Shown here piece by piece: positions 15,558 to 23,961 of a stretch of DNA of 64,000 nucleotides. Every line of letters begins with the position of its first letter. Within the stretch, counting starts at the first letter, position 1. Source of the DNA: Pedobacter sp. MR2016-24 (lineage in GTDB: Bacteria; Bacteroidota; Bacteroidia; Sphingobacteriales; Sphingobacteriaceae); the NCBI RefSeq assembly GCF_026239655.1, contig NZ_JAPIVO010000009.1:372001-436000 (forward strand), in the 5' to 3' direction. A program made the position numbers and the translations under genes. The notes under the pieces are model-generated. The model was not told where the DNA came from. It saw only the letters and a program-made list of their open reading frames with translations, and ran no database searches.

Positions 15558-17804
15558 ATGAATTCAGCAACAATAAGCCCTGAAAAATTATTGGACCTTT
15601 ATGAAAGGGCAAATGAAATGGCCCGGCTGGGCATTTGGGAAATGGATCTGGTTCAGGCAAAATTATACTGGTCTTCCGTAACCAAACAAATTCATGGTGT
15701 TGCTGAAGATTTTGAACCGGATGTATCTTCAGCGATTAATTTTTTCAGAGAAGGTGCCTCAAGGGAGAAAATACGTCAGCATTTTAAAGAAGCGGAACTA
15801 TATGGAACACCTTATGATTTAGAATTGCAGCTGTTGACTGCTGATGGTAAGCCATTATGGGTGAAAGCAAGTGGAAGAGCAGAATTTCATGCGGGCAAGT
15901 GTATCAGGCTTTATGGAACTTTCCAGGATATTGAAGAAGAAAAAAAACAAGGCATAAAACTGCTGAATAGTGAGATCAAGTACCGCTCTATCGTAGAGAA
16001 TTCGCTTTACGGGGTATTGCTCACTATTCCCGGGAAATGCGTTTTACAAGCCAATCAGGCTGCATTGGATATGTTTGGTTACACAATCGAAGAATTCAGG
16101 AAACTGGATCGTTGTAAGGTACTGGACTGCAGCCATCCAAACCTGCCGGACTTTCTGATGCAAAGGGAAAAAGAAGGAAAAGCCAGTGCAGAAATGGTGG
16201 CGAAGAGAAAAGATGGAACACATTTCCCCTGTGAGCTATCTGCCGCTAAATTTACGGACAGCGATGGTCAGGAGCTGAATAGCCTGGTGATTATAGATAT
16301 TTCTGAACGAAAAGCTGCAGAAGAAAAGATGAGGTTGAGCGAAGCGCAATTCAGGGAGGCATTTGAACATTCTGCAATCGGCGTAGCGCTGTTTGATCTC
16401 GACGGGAAATGGATGAGGGTAAATAAAGGACTGTGCAATATGCTTGGCTATAGCGAGGAAGAACTAGTGAACAGCCGTTTTCAGGACCTGACACATCCGG
16501 ACGATGTAGCACGTAACCAGCAAATACTGAATGATCTGATTGAAGGGATAAGTGATAACTATCAGCAGGAAAAAAGATATATTCATAAAAATGGGCATGT
16601 GGTGTGGGTGCTGATGGGGGTGTCTATGTTAAGGGATGTAAAGAATAATCCACTGCATTGTATCTCGCAGATTCAGGACATCACCAATATTAAAGAAACG
16701 GAACGTGCATTGGCGGTAAGCGAAGAGAAGTATAGAAAGATATTTGAAAATATTCAGGATATCTATTACAGCACTGATCAGAATGGAATCGTCACTGAAA
16801 TCAGCCCTTCTATTGAAAAGTACTATAACTTTAAGCGGAAAAATGTGATAGGCAACTCCGTGAATGATTTTTATTTTTATGAAGAAGATCATCATAAAAT
16901 TATGAATGCACTGCAAAATGATCATACGGTAATTGATTTTGAGGTGAAACTGAAGACGAATAGCAATGAGTTACTCTATGCATCGGTAAATGCGAGGCTG
17001 TTGGTTGAAGACGGCCTGATTACGGGTACTGAAGGAAGTATCAGAGACATTACTTTAAGGAAGTTACAGGAAAATGAGCTGAAAACGCTGAACAAAGAAT
17101 TAAAGGCGCTCAATACACATAAAGAAAAATTACTATCCGTTATAGGCCACGATCTGAAAAACCCTATTGCCAACGCACTTAAGTTATCTGAACTGGCTTT
17201 GATGGATAGCTTCGACACGACTAAAGAAGAACTGGTAGAGTATGTACATAAAATGCATGCCGGCCTGGGTAGTGCGCATGAATTGCTGGAGGATTTGCTG
17301 AACTGGGCAAAAAGTCAGTTTAATTCTATTAGTTTTAATCCGGTCTATATTCAGGACCTTAAAGTACTGCTCGAACAGGGAATCAAAAGAGCAGGTCCTT
17401 CTGCTGAGACAAAAGGAATTCAGTTATATGTGTCTGCAAGTAATGATATCCACTTAACAGCCGATAAGGATATGCTGGATACAATTTTGAGAAACCTGAT
17501 CTCTAATGCTATCAAATTCACAAATGCCGGTGGTACCATTACCTTGTCTGCGACCCTTGAGATAAATACGGTAAATTTTGCTGTGATCGACACAGGAAGC
17601 GGAATCTCTCCGGAAATTGCCAGGCAACTTTTTGACAAGGGCTTTAGCCACACGACTTATGGAACTGCGGGAGAAAAAGGAACTGGTTTGGGGCTGGACC
17701 TTTGCAGGGACTTCGTAGAAAAACACCAGGGCAAAATCTGGGTAGAAAGTAAAGAAGGGGAAGGAAGTGCTTTCTATTTTACCATTCCCCTCCGGAAATG
17801 TTAA
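15558..17804 (+). CDS. Multi-PAS soluble sensor histidine kinase
   Basis: 748 residues without signal peptide or membrane helix, so probably cytosolic. Four PAS/PAC units occur at about 10-130 (ARLGIWEMDLVQAKLYWSSV), 138-255, 265-390 (AFEHSAIGVALFDLDGKWMR) and 393-508 (IFENIQDIYYSTDQNGIVTE). A short coiled linker leads to the phospho-acceptor helix with H531 in SVIGHDLKNPIANALKLSEL, followed by a HATPase domain with N-box LRNLISNAIKFTN, G1 DTGSGI and G2 GTGLGLDLCRDFVEKHQGKI. It has no receiver domain and no regulator next door, so it is an orphan kinase; the signal could be redox, light or a small ligand depending on the PAS cofactors. Its stop overlaps that of the convergent mdaB gene by four bases. 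Confidence 0.93.
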   Translation: MNSATISPEKLLDLYERANEMARLGIWEMDLVQAKLYWSSVTKQIHGVAEDFEPDVSSAINFFREGASREKIRQHFKEAELYGTPYDLELQLLTADGKPLWVKASGRAEFHAGKCIRLYGTFQDIEEEKKQGIKLLNSEIKYRSIVENSLYGVLLTIPGKCVLQANQAALDMFGYTIEEFRKLDRCKVLDCSHPNLPDFLMQREKEGKASAEMVAKRKDGTHFPCELSAAKFTDSDGQELNSLVIIDISERKAAEEKMRLSEAQFREAFEHSAIGVALFDLDGKWMRVNKGLCNMLGYSEEELVNSRFQDLTHPDDVARNQQILNDLIEGISDNYQQEKRYIHKNGHVVWVLMGVSMLRDVKNNPLHCISQIQDITNIKETERALAVSEEKYRKIFENIQDIYYSTDQNGIVTEISPSIEKYYNFKRKNVIGNSVNDFYFYEEDHHKIMNALQNDHTVIDFEVKLKTNSNELLYASVNARLLVEDGLITGTEGSIRDITLRKLQENELKTLNKELKALNTHKEKLLSVIGHDLKNPIANALKLSELALMDSFDTTKEELVEYVHKMHAGLGSAHELLEDLLNWAKSQFNSISFNPVYIQDLKVLLEQGIKRAGPSAETKGIQLYVSASNDIHLTADKDMLDTILRNLISNAIKFTNAGGTITLSATLEINTVNFAVIDTGSGISPEIARQLFDKGFSHTTYGTAGEKGTGLGLDLCRDFVEKHQGKIWVESKEGEGSAFYFTIPLRKC

Positions 17805-18409
17805 ACCTTAGCAGGCTCAGTAATAAATGTTTTAGTCAGGTGCGCCCGGTATTCTCTCATATCTCTTTCCACATCGGCGTTTTTTTCAATATCGTGAAAG
17901 TGCATACTTTCCAGTGGAAGCATCCCTGTAAAAGCATTCATGCGGTGAAATCCGAATAAAGGGCCTTCATCGACAGATTTTCCCATGAAAAATTCTTCTG
18001 GTATGGTAAATGCTTCCTCTGGTGCATTCCAGGAAGTTGTAAGCATATATTTTCTGCCATTCAACATTCCGCCTGTACCATAATTACGGGTGGGATTGGC
18101 TGAGCGTCGTCCATCGCTATGGTAGATTCCGTTGGCATGTCCCTGCGTAAATACCACGTCTATATATTTTTTAAAGCCATGTGGCAGCTGAAACCACCAG
18201 ATAGGGGTATGGTAAATGACCACATCTGCCCAGACATAGTTCTCTACTTCCTGCTGAGCGTCGTAATCATCATTTACATTGCTCATACGCACTTCAAAAT
18301 CCGGATGATTGGTGAAATAATCTACCGTAACATCGGTTATTGTTTCGTTAAAGCGACCACCTGAGTGACCGAATTTTTGTCCGCCGTTTATTACAAATAT
18401 CTTTGTCAT
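17801..18409 (-). CDS. mdaB: NAD(P)H:quinone oxidoreductase, MdaB type
   Basis: A 202-residue flavodoxin-fold enzyme that reduces quinones by two electrons with FAD and NAD(P)H, protecting against oxidative and electrophile stress. Diagnostic segments are FVINGGQKFGHSGGRFNETI at the N-terminus, ADVVIYHTPIWWFQLPHGFK near residue 61 and YGTGGMLNGRKYMLTTSWNA near residue 110. Length and order agree with MdaB. It has its own -7 box at 18444-18451. A LysR-type gene lies upstream in the same direction and is a likely regulator. The 3' end overlaps the convergent kinase gene by four bases with no terminator between. Confidence 0.93.
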   Translation of the reverse strand: MTKIFVINGGQKFGHSGGRFNETITDVTVDYFTNHPDFEVRMSNVNDDYDAQQEVENYVWADVVIYHTPIWWFQLPHGFKKYIDVVFTQGHANGIYHSDGRRSANPTRNYGTGGMLNGRKYMLTTSWNAPEEAFTIPEEFFMGKSVDEGPLFGFHRMNAFTGMLPLESMHFHDIEKNADVERDMREYRAHLTKTFITEPAKV

Positions 18410-18443
18410 TTTGATTGTTGTCTTTCTTTTATGATTTACATGA

Positions 18444-18451
18444 CAAAAGTA
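18444..18451 (-). promoter_or_regulatory. -7 promoter element (TACTTTTG) of mdaB
   Basis: Exact TAnnTTTG on the minus strand, 34 bases before the ATG. Upstream, two CATAAAT copies 20 bases apart (18479-18485 and 18499-18505) might contribute to regulator binding, but that is weak. Confidence 0.5.
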
Positions 18452-18527
18452 AGTTCAATCAACGGATGGTTAAAATAGCATAAATCATATCTAACTATCA
18501 TAAATATAATAGATGCTGCTGTAAAGA

Positions 18528-19421
18528 CTACATTACTTTTCTGATCAGGTCTTTTATTGACCGGATCTCGTCTTCATACAATGTTTTCTTTCTGGTCGCA
18601 AAATAAAGTATGTTTTCGAGTATGGTATTTCCCTCCCATATCACTTTTACCTGCTCACTTTCAATTTCTTTTTTACCCAAATGGTTCGGGATTACCGCCA
18701 GGCCGGTTCCGCCGCTCAGGCAACGGACAATGGAATTCAGGTTGGGAACAATATAATTCGGCCTGAAATCGGGGTATTTATTGAAATTGAGCTGCCAGAA
18801 TCTGCGCAAATGTTCCATATCTCCTGTAGTACCATACCATTTATATTTTTTAAACCATTCCAGTACAGCATTCATATCTCCCTCACCAGCTAATGCGTTA
18901 AATTCTTCGCTGTCCACGTCCATTCCACCAAGTAATACGATTCGCTCAGATGAAAATGCTTCATGTTCGATGTTAGTCGTAGTGCCGGTTTGCGGGGTGA
19001 TGATCAGATCCAGAATACCTTTTTCCAGGTTATCCAGCATTTCGGGGTATTCACCAAATTGTATGATCAGGTTAAATGGGAGCGTAGAGACATAAGGTTC
19101 GAGCGTAATCTGAAAGGTTTCAAAACACATACCTACACTGATTGTCGGCGTATTTTTTTCATTACTTCTCTGGAAGTTTTTCTCCGCATCCTCTAATTTA
19201 GAGAGGGCCTCAGTGATGAAATTATAAAATACCTTTCCTTTTTCTGTAGGCACCATCTTTCTACCGGTACGGTCAAATAATTTATAGCCGATATAACTTT
19301 CCAGGGAACTCAAATGCAGACTTACGCCTGGCTGTGAGATAAACAGAGATTCCGCAGCGCCAGTAAGGGTGCCACTTTTGTAAATCGCTTTAAATGTTCT
19401 GTACCACTCCAGATTAACCAT
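18528..19421 (-). CDS. LysR-family transcriptional regulator
   Basis: 297 residues. The N-terminal winged helix-turn-helix (about 1-60) reads TFKAIYKSGTLTGAAESLFI, then SQPGVSLHLSSLESYIGYKL, a classic LysR pattern. The periplasmic-binding-protein-like effector domain spans about 90-297. LysR proteins usually regulate an adjacent gene in response to a small molecule; mdaB, 118 bases downstream in the same direction, is the obvious target. A -7 box (TAATTTTG) lies on the minus strand at 19455-19462, 33 bases before the start. The ligand is unknown. Confidence 0.9.
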   Translation of the reverse strand: MVNLEWYRTFKAIYKSGTLTGAAESLFISQPGVSLHLSSLESYIGYKLFDRTGRKMVPTEKGKVFYNFITEALSKLEDAEKNFQRSNEKNTPTISVGMCFETFQITLEPYVSTLPFNLIIQFGEYPEMLDNLEKGILDLIITPQTGTTTNIEHEAFSSERIVLLGGMDVDSEEFNALAGEGDMNAVLEWFKKYKWYGTTGDMEHLRRFWQLNFNKYPDFRPNYIVPNLNSIVRCLSGGTGLAVIPNHLGKKEIESEQVKVIWEGNTILENILYFATRKKTLYEDEIRSIKDLIRKVM

Positions 19422-19454
19422 TTGACAGATATATTATTAAAATAATAGGAGTGC

Positions 19455-19462
19455 CAAAATTA
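19455..19462 (-). promoter_or_regulatory. -7 promoter element (TAATTTTG) of the LysR gene
   Basis: Exact TAnnTTTG on the minus strand, 33 bases before the start codon. Confidence 0.5.
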
Positions 19463-19545
19463 AACATTTTAGTGATGGTTTCAGGTGAGATTGACCATTA
19501 ATTCTAACAAAAAAAATGTAATTTAGACGGCCAATATAATCCTTG

Positions 19546-22500
19546 ATGCTGCACCGAAAAATCATCTTTTTACTCTTAACTGTTTTCATTTCAAACCTGA
19601 CTTTTGCGCAGCAGGAACAGGTAAGATTTTCTAAGATTGACGTTTCAGATGGCCTTTCTCATAATCAGGTAAATACGATACTTAAGGACACCAAAGGATT
19701 TATCTGGTTTGGTACACTCGCCGGGTTAAACCGGTATGATGGTTATCAATTTAAAGTTTTCAAACATAACCCGAGAGATACGACATCAGTGATTGATGAT
19801 TTTATTACGGGTATCTTCGAACTGCCTGATCACAGACTTTACATAGAAACCAGGGGAGGACCGAATATTTACAATCCTGATAGTGAAACTTTTGAAAGAG
19901 ACATCAAAGGGTATTTACGTACACTCAAGATAAACGCCGGGACAATTAAGGGTACCATAATTGATAAACAGGGTAATTTTTGGCTCAATGCGCTTGATCA
20001 GGGTATATTCAAATATAACACGGCAAAATCGGCTACACTCCACCTGAAATGTGGTGCAAATGTCCCAGATGGATTAGCTGCGGCACCGGTTTCTTCGTTT
20101 CAGCAGGATGTAAATGGAAATATCTGGGTAATCCACACCGATAAGGCAATAGAACTGCTTGAAACTACTACAGGTAAGGTTAAACGCAGAATACTTAATT
20201 TTCAGCTGAAAAAACCTTTAACTGACCAGGATCTGAGGCTTTTTGCAGACAGGGCGGGCGACTTATGGATTTATGCAATGAGCGCCCAGCATGGCATTGA
20301 TTATTATGCTCCGGCTACGGGCAACACCAGATTTATTGATAAAGGCAAGGATGGATTAAATAGCAATCTGATCAATGGTATCGTGGAGGATGACAAAGGG
20401 CAGATCTGGATAGCGACCGATCATGGAGGGATTAATCTCCTGAATAAAAAAGATTTTAGTTTGAGGTATCTGGTGAATAAAGAGGATGACCTGAAAAGTA
20501 TAGGACATAATAGTGTGATTAGCCTTTATAAAGATGCCTCGGGTATTATCTGGGTAGGAACGTTTAAGAAAGGGGTAAGTTTTTACCATGAAAAGATTCT
20601 TAAATTCCCCCTCTACCGGCATCAGTCGAGACTTGCCAACGGACTCTCCTATGAAGATATAAACCGTTTTGCAGAAGACAGTTCGGGTAATTTATGGATA
20701 GGTACCAATGGGGGCGGACTGTTTTATTTTAACCGGAAAACGGGGCAGTTCATACGATACATGCATCAGCCTGCAAACAGCAATAGCCTGAGTAATGATA
20801 TTATTGTCAGCCTCTATATTGACCGGAATAAGGTGCTTTGGATAGGTACGTATTTCGGGGGACTGGACAGTTATGACGGAAACAACTTCAGGCATTACAG
20901 GCATAACAGCAAAGATCCATCTAGTTTGAGTGATGACCGTGTTTGGGATGTAAAAGAAGACCGGAAAGGCAATCTTTGGATCGCCACACTGAGTGGTGGA
21001 TTGGATCAGCTGGACCGCAAAACAGGAATTTTTAAACACTATAAGGCGGGTGAAAAAAATAGTATCCGCTCCAATTTCGTTTCCTGCATTACTGAGGATG
21101 AGGCAGGAAATATATGGATTGGTACCTCTGATGGTGTCGATAAATTGAAAACAGATGGGCGCTTTGTACACTATGGCTATGTAGCAGGAAAGACTAATTC
21201 ATTGGTTAATAATGTTGTATATGACATTATGGAGGACAGCTATGGTTTTATATGGATTGCGACAAGGGATGGCTTAAGCCGTTTAGATCCCGCACGTAAT
21301 CAATTCCGGAACTTTGATGCCAGAGACGGACTCACGGAGAAAGCGACATTAAAAGTAGTAGAGGATAATCAGAGAAATCTGTGGGTCAGTACTTCCAATG
21401 GCTTGTATAATATCATCCCGGAAAAGTCCGGCAGTAGTGATTTTAACTATTCTTTCAGAAAATATGATGATCATGACGGTTTACAGGGAGTGGCCTTCAA
21501 TGCAAATGCTGGCTTTAAAACCAGCAGGGGCGAGATGCTTTTCGGAGGGGCCAACGGCTTCAATTTGTTCCAGCCACAGTATATCAGGAACGATAATAGT
21601 AAACCCGAAATCGTACTGTCCGATTTGCAGATCAACAACAGAAGTGTAGGTATAGGCGAGCAGGTGGATGGTCGTTTACTGCTGAAGAAATCAATTTCTT
21701 TTACAGATGAACTGGAACTGAAATACAATCAAAATGGTTTTACGCTGGAATTTGCAGCACTCAATTTTTTTAATCCTCAAAAAATTAAATACAGGTATAA
21801 ACTGGAAGGGTTTGACAGCAAATGGCAGGAGCTTCAAGGCGGAACGAGAAGGGCAGTTTACACGAACATCGATCCGGGAGACTATGTTTTTAAAGTTGTC
21901 TCAACGGACGCATCAGGAAATTGGGTGAAAAATGAGAAGAGCCTTCATATCACCATTTTGCCACCATTCTGGAGAACTTATTTCGCTTATTTGTTATATA
22001 TCATAGCAATAGGTGCAACCCTGCTCTTTATCAGACACAGAGGTATCCAGCGCATCAGAAAAGAGTTCCTGCTGGAACAGGAACGTCTGCAGGCAAAACG
22101 CATTCATGACCTGGATCTGCTGAAGATTAAATTCCTGACGAATGTTAGCCATGAATTCAGGACTCCCTTGTCTTTAATCATTACACCCCTGGAAAAACTG
22201 ATCAGACAGGCGCGTGATTCAGAGAAACAGCAGTTGCAAATGATTCAGCGTAATGGAAGAAGGTTGTTAAATCTGGTGAATCAGCTGCTCGATTTCAGGC
22301 GGATGGAGGTTCATGAGTTAAAACTGCATCCAAGGACCGGCGATCTGATTTTATTTATTCAGGAGTTATCACTTTCCTTTACTGATGTGGCAGAACGAAA
22401 AAATATCAATTTTACCTTCAATACTGACAGGCCGCACCTCCTCACCGATTTTGATCATGACAAGATGGAAAGGATCCTCTTCAACCTGCTATCTAATGCC

Positions 22501-23697
22501 TTCAAATTCACACCTCAGGACGGGGGCGTGAGGGTGAGTATCGAGACAAGCGACAGGGGACAGCAAAAGACAGAACTGCGACTGATTGTTAGCGATAGCG
22601 GAATTGGGATTGATAAAGAAAAACAGGATAAAATCTTCGACAGGTTCTTCCAAAGTGACATACCGGACTCTATGGTTAATCAGGGGAGTGGTATAGGTTT
22701 GTCTATTACCAAAGAGTTTGTTAAACTCCATGGAGGTACTATTCTGGTGGAAAGCGTAATTGACGAAGGAAGTAAATTCACTTTAATATTTATATTTGAT
22801 GAAACAGGAAAGAAAGCCGGCATCCCTCAGCTAAAACCTCAGGAAAAGATTCACTTACAGCTTACTTCACCCCTGGAACCTGTAAGTGGACCTTCGCCGG
22901 AACAAATACAGCTTTTTGCATTGAAAAGTAAAAAACCGATCTTGATGCTGGTGGAAGACAATGATGATTTCCGCTTTTATCTGAAAGATAACTTAAAGGA
23001 ATATTACCAGATTGCCGAAGCTGTGAATGGTAAAGAAGGATGGCAGAGGATTTTGTCTGTACACCCCGACCTGATTGTGAGTGACGTAAGTATGCCCGAA
23101 ATGAATGGGATTGACCTGTGTAAAAAGTTGAAGTCAGATAAGCGTACAGCGCATATACCAGTGATTTTACTTACCGCCCTTACAACAGAAGATCAACAGC
23201 TTACGGGACTGGAAACGGGAGCAAGTGATTATATGACCAAACCATTTAATTTTGAAATCCTTTTGTCTAAAATCAGGAATCTCCTGCAACAGCAGGCATT
23301 GTCTAAAAAGACTTACCAGAAACAGGTAGATTTCAAACCTTCAGAAACAGAAGTAGAATCGGTTGATAATAAATTTATCAGGCAGCTGGCAGTGCATATA
23401 GAAAAACATTTATCAGATTCTTCTTATTCAGTAGATCAGTTAAGTGCTGATATGAATATGAGCAGGGTAGGGCTTTATAAAAAGATATTACCCCTGACAG
23501 GCAAATCGCCTATAGAATATATTCGTTCCTATCGCCTGCAAAAATCTAAACAGTTGTTATTGAAATCCCAGATGACTATTGCTGAAGTCGCCTATCAGGT
23601 AGGGTTTAGTAACCCTAAACATTTCAGCAAATATTTTAAGCAGGAATTTGATATCCTGCCCTCGGCTTATGCTTCATCCATAGCTAAGGAAGACTGA
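19546..23697 (+). CDS. Hybrid two-component system regulator (HTCS) of the carbohydrate locus
   Basis: 1383 residues from the ATG at 19546 (a TTG three bases earlier is also in frame). It has a signal peptide (about 1-21), then a large periplasmic double beta-propeller made of two-component-regulator repeats (NxGxIWIGT-like blades, about 30-690), then a Y_Y_Y domain (about 700-790) and one membrane helix (about 805-825). The kinase domain has acceptor H869 in NVSHEFRTPLSLIITPLEKL and a HATPase domain. The receiver has D1180 in LIVSDVSMPEMNG, and the C-terminal end is an AraC-type helix-turn-helix (QLSADMNMSRVGLYKKI and IAEVAYQVGFSNPKHFSKYF). HTCS proteins bind a glycan fragment in the periplasm and switch on the neighbouring utilisation locus. 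A candidate operator lies at 23857-23892. Confidence 0.96.
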   Translation: MLHRKIIFLLLTVFISNLTFAQQEQVRFSKIDVSDGLSHNQVNTILKDTKGFIWFGTLAGLNRYDGYQFKVFKHNPRDTTSVIDDFITGIFELPDHRLYIETRGGPNIYNPDSETFERDIKGYLRTLKINAGTIKGTIIDKQGNFWLNALDQGIFKYNTAKSATLHLKCGANVPDGLAAAPVSSFQQDVNGNIWVIHTDKAIELLETTTGKVKRRILNFQLKKPLTDQDLRLFADRAGDLWIYAMSAQHGIDYYAPATGNTRFIDKGKDGLNSNLINGIVEDDKGQIWIATDHGGINLLNKKDFSLRYLVNKEDDLKSIGHNSVISLYKDASGIIWVGTFKKGVSFYHEKILKFPLYRHQSRLANGLSYEDINRFAEDSSGNLWIGTNGGGLFYFNRKTGQFIRYMHQPANSNSLSNDIIVSLYIDRNKVLWIGTYFGGLDSYDGNNFRHYRHNSKDPSSLSDDRVWDVKEDRKGNLWIATLSGGLDQLDRKTGIFKHYKAGEKNSIRSNFVSCITEDEAGNIWIGTSDGVDKLKTDGRFVHYGYVAGKTNSLVNNVVYDIMEDSYGFIWIATRDGLSRLDPARNQFRNFDARDGLTEKATLKVVEDNQRNLWVSTSNGLYNIIPEKSGSSDFNYSFRKYDDHDGLQGVAFNANAGFKTSRGEMLFGGANGFNLFQPQYIRNDNSKPEIVLSDLQINNRSVGIGEQVDGRLLLKKSISFTDELELKYNQNGFTLEFAALNFFNPQKIKYRYKLEGFDSKWQELQGGTRRAVYTNIDPGDYVFKVVSTDASGNWVKNEKSLHITILPPFWRTYFAYLLYIIAIGATLLFIRHRGIQRIRKEFLLEQERLQAKRIHDLDLLKIKFLTNVSHEFRTPLSLIITPLEKLIRQARDSEKQQLQMIQRNGRRLLNLVNQLLDFRRMEVHELKLHPRTGDLILFIQELSLSFTDVAERKNINFTFNTDRPHLLTDFDHDKMERILFNLLSNAFKFTPQDGGVRVSIETSDRGQQKTELRLIVSDSGIGIDKEKQDKIFDRFFQSDIPDSMVNQGSGIGLSITKEFVKLHGGTILVESVIDEGSKFTLIFIFDETGKKAGIPQLKPQEKIHLQLTSPLEPVSGPSPEQIQLFALKSKKPILMLVEDNDDFRFYLKDNLKEYYQIAEAVNGKEGWQRILSVHPDLIVSDVSMPEMNGIDLCKKLKSDKRTAHIPVILLTALTTEDQQLTGLETGASDYMTKPFNFEILLSKIRNLLQQQALSKKTYQKQVDFKPSETEVESVDNKFIRQLAVHIEKHLSDSSYSVDQLSADMNMSRVGLYKKILPLTGKSPIEYIRSYRLQKSKQLLLKSQMTIAEVAYQVGFSNPKHFSKYFKQEFDILPSAYASSIAKED

Positions 23698-23856
23698 CGG
23701 CAGGCTTCCCTGACAAATTTTATTGAGGCAGTAACATCTGTGCAGTTTGCTGCTGCGTATCGCACATATTTAAGTTCGGGTAGCTTAACTTGGTTTCGGT
23801 AAAATCTGATTCATCGGTTAATATTTCCCGCTCAATTTTCCACTTAAGCCAGTTTT

Positions 23857-23892
23857 GTTAACATTTGGATACCCATTTGTTATCATTTGGAT
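23857..23892 (+). promoter_or_regulatory. Direct-repeat operator, probable HTCS binding site
   Basis: Two copies of GTTAWCATTTGGAT (23857-23870 and 23879-23892) in the same orientation, 22 bases apart (about two helical turns), 13 of 14 bases identical. They lie 70-105 bases before the GH31 start and about 30 bases before a near-consensus -7 sequence (TACTTTTA). AraC-type domains bind tandem direct repeats of this spacing. The rest of the 264-bp gap shows nothing else. Confidence 0.6.
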
Positions 23893-23961
23893 GACCTCAG
23901 ATTTTACAATTCCTGATACTTTTAGAGCTCAAACAACTGAATATAAACTGTATTTATTTCT

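Noticed and set aside
18479..18505. Two CATAAAT copies 20 bases apart upstream of mdaB as a LysR site
   Set aside because: LysR sites are usually dyads; a 7-base AT-rich direct repeat is likely by chance.
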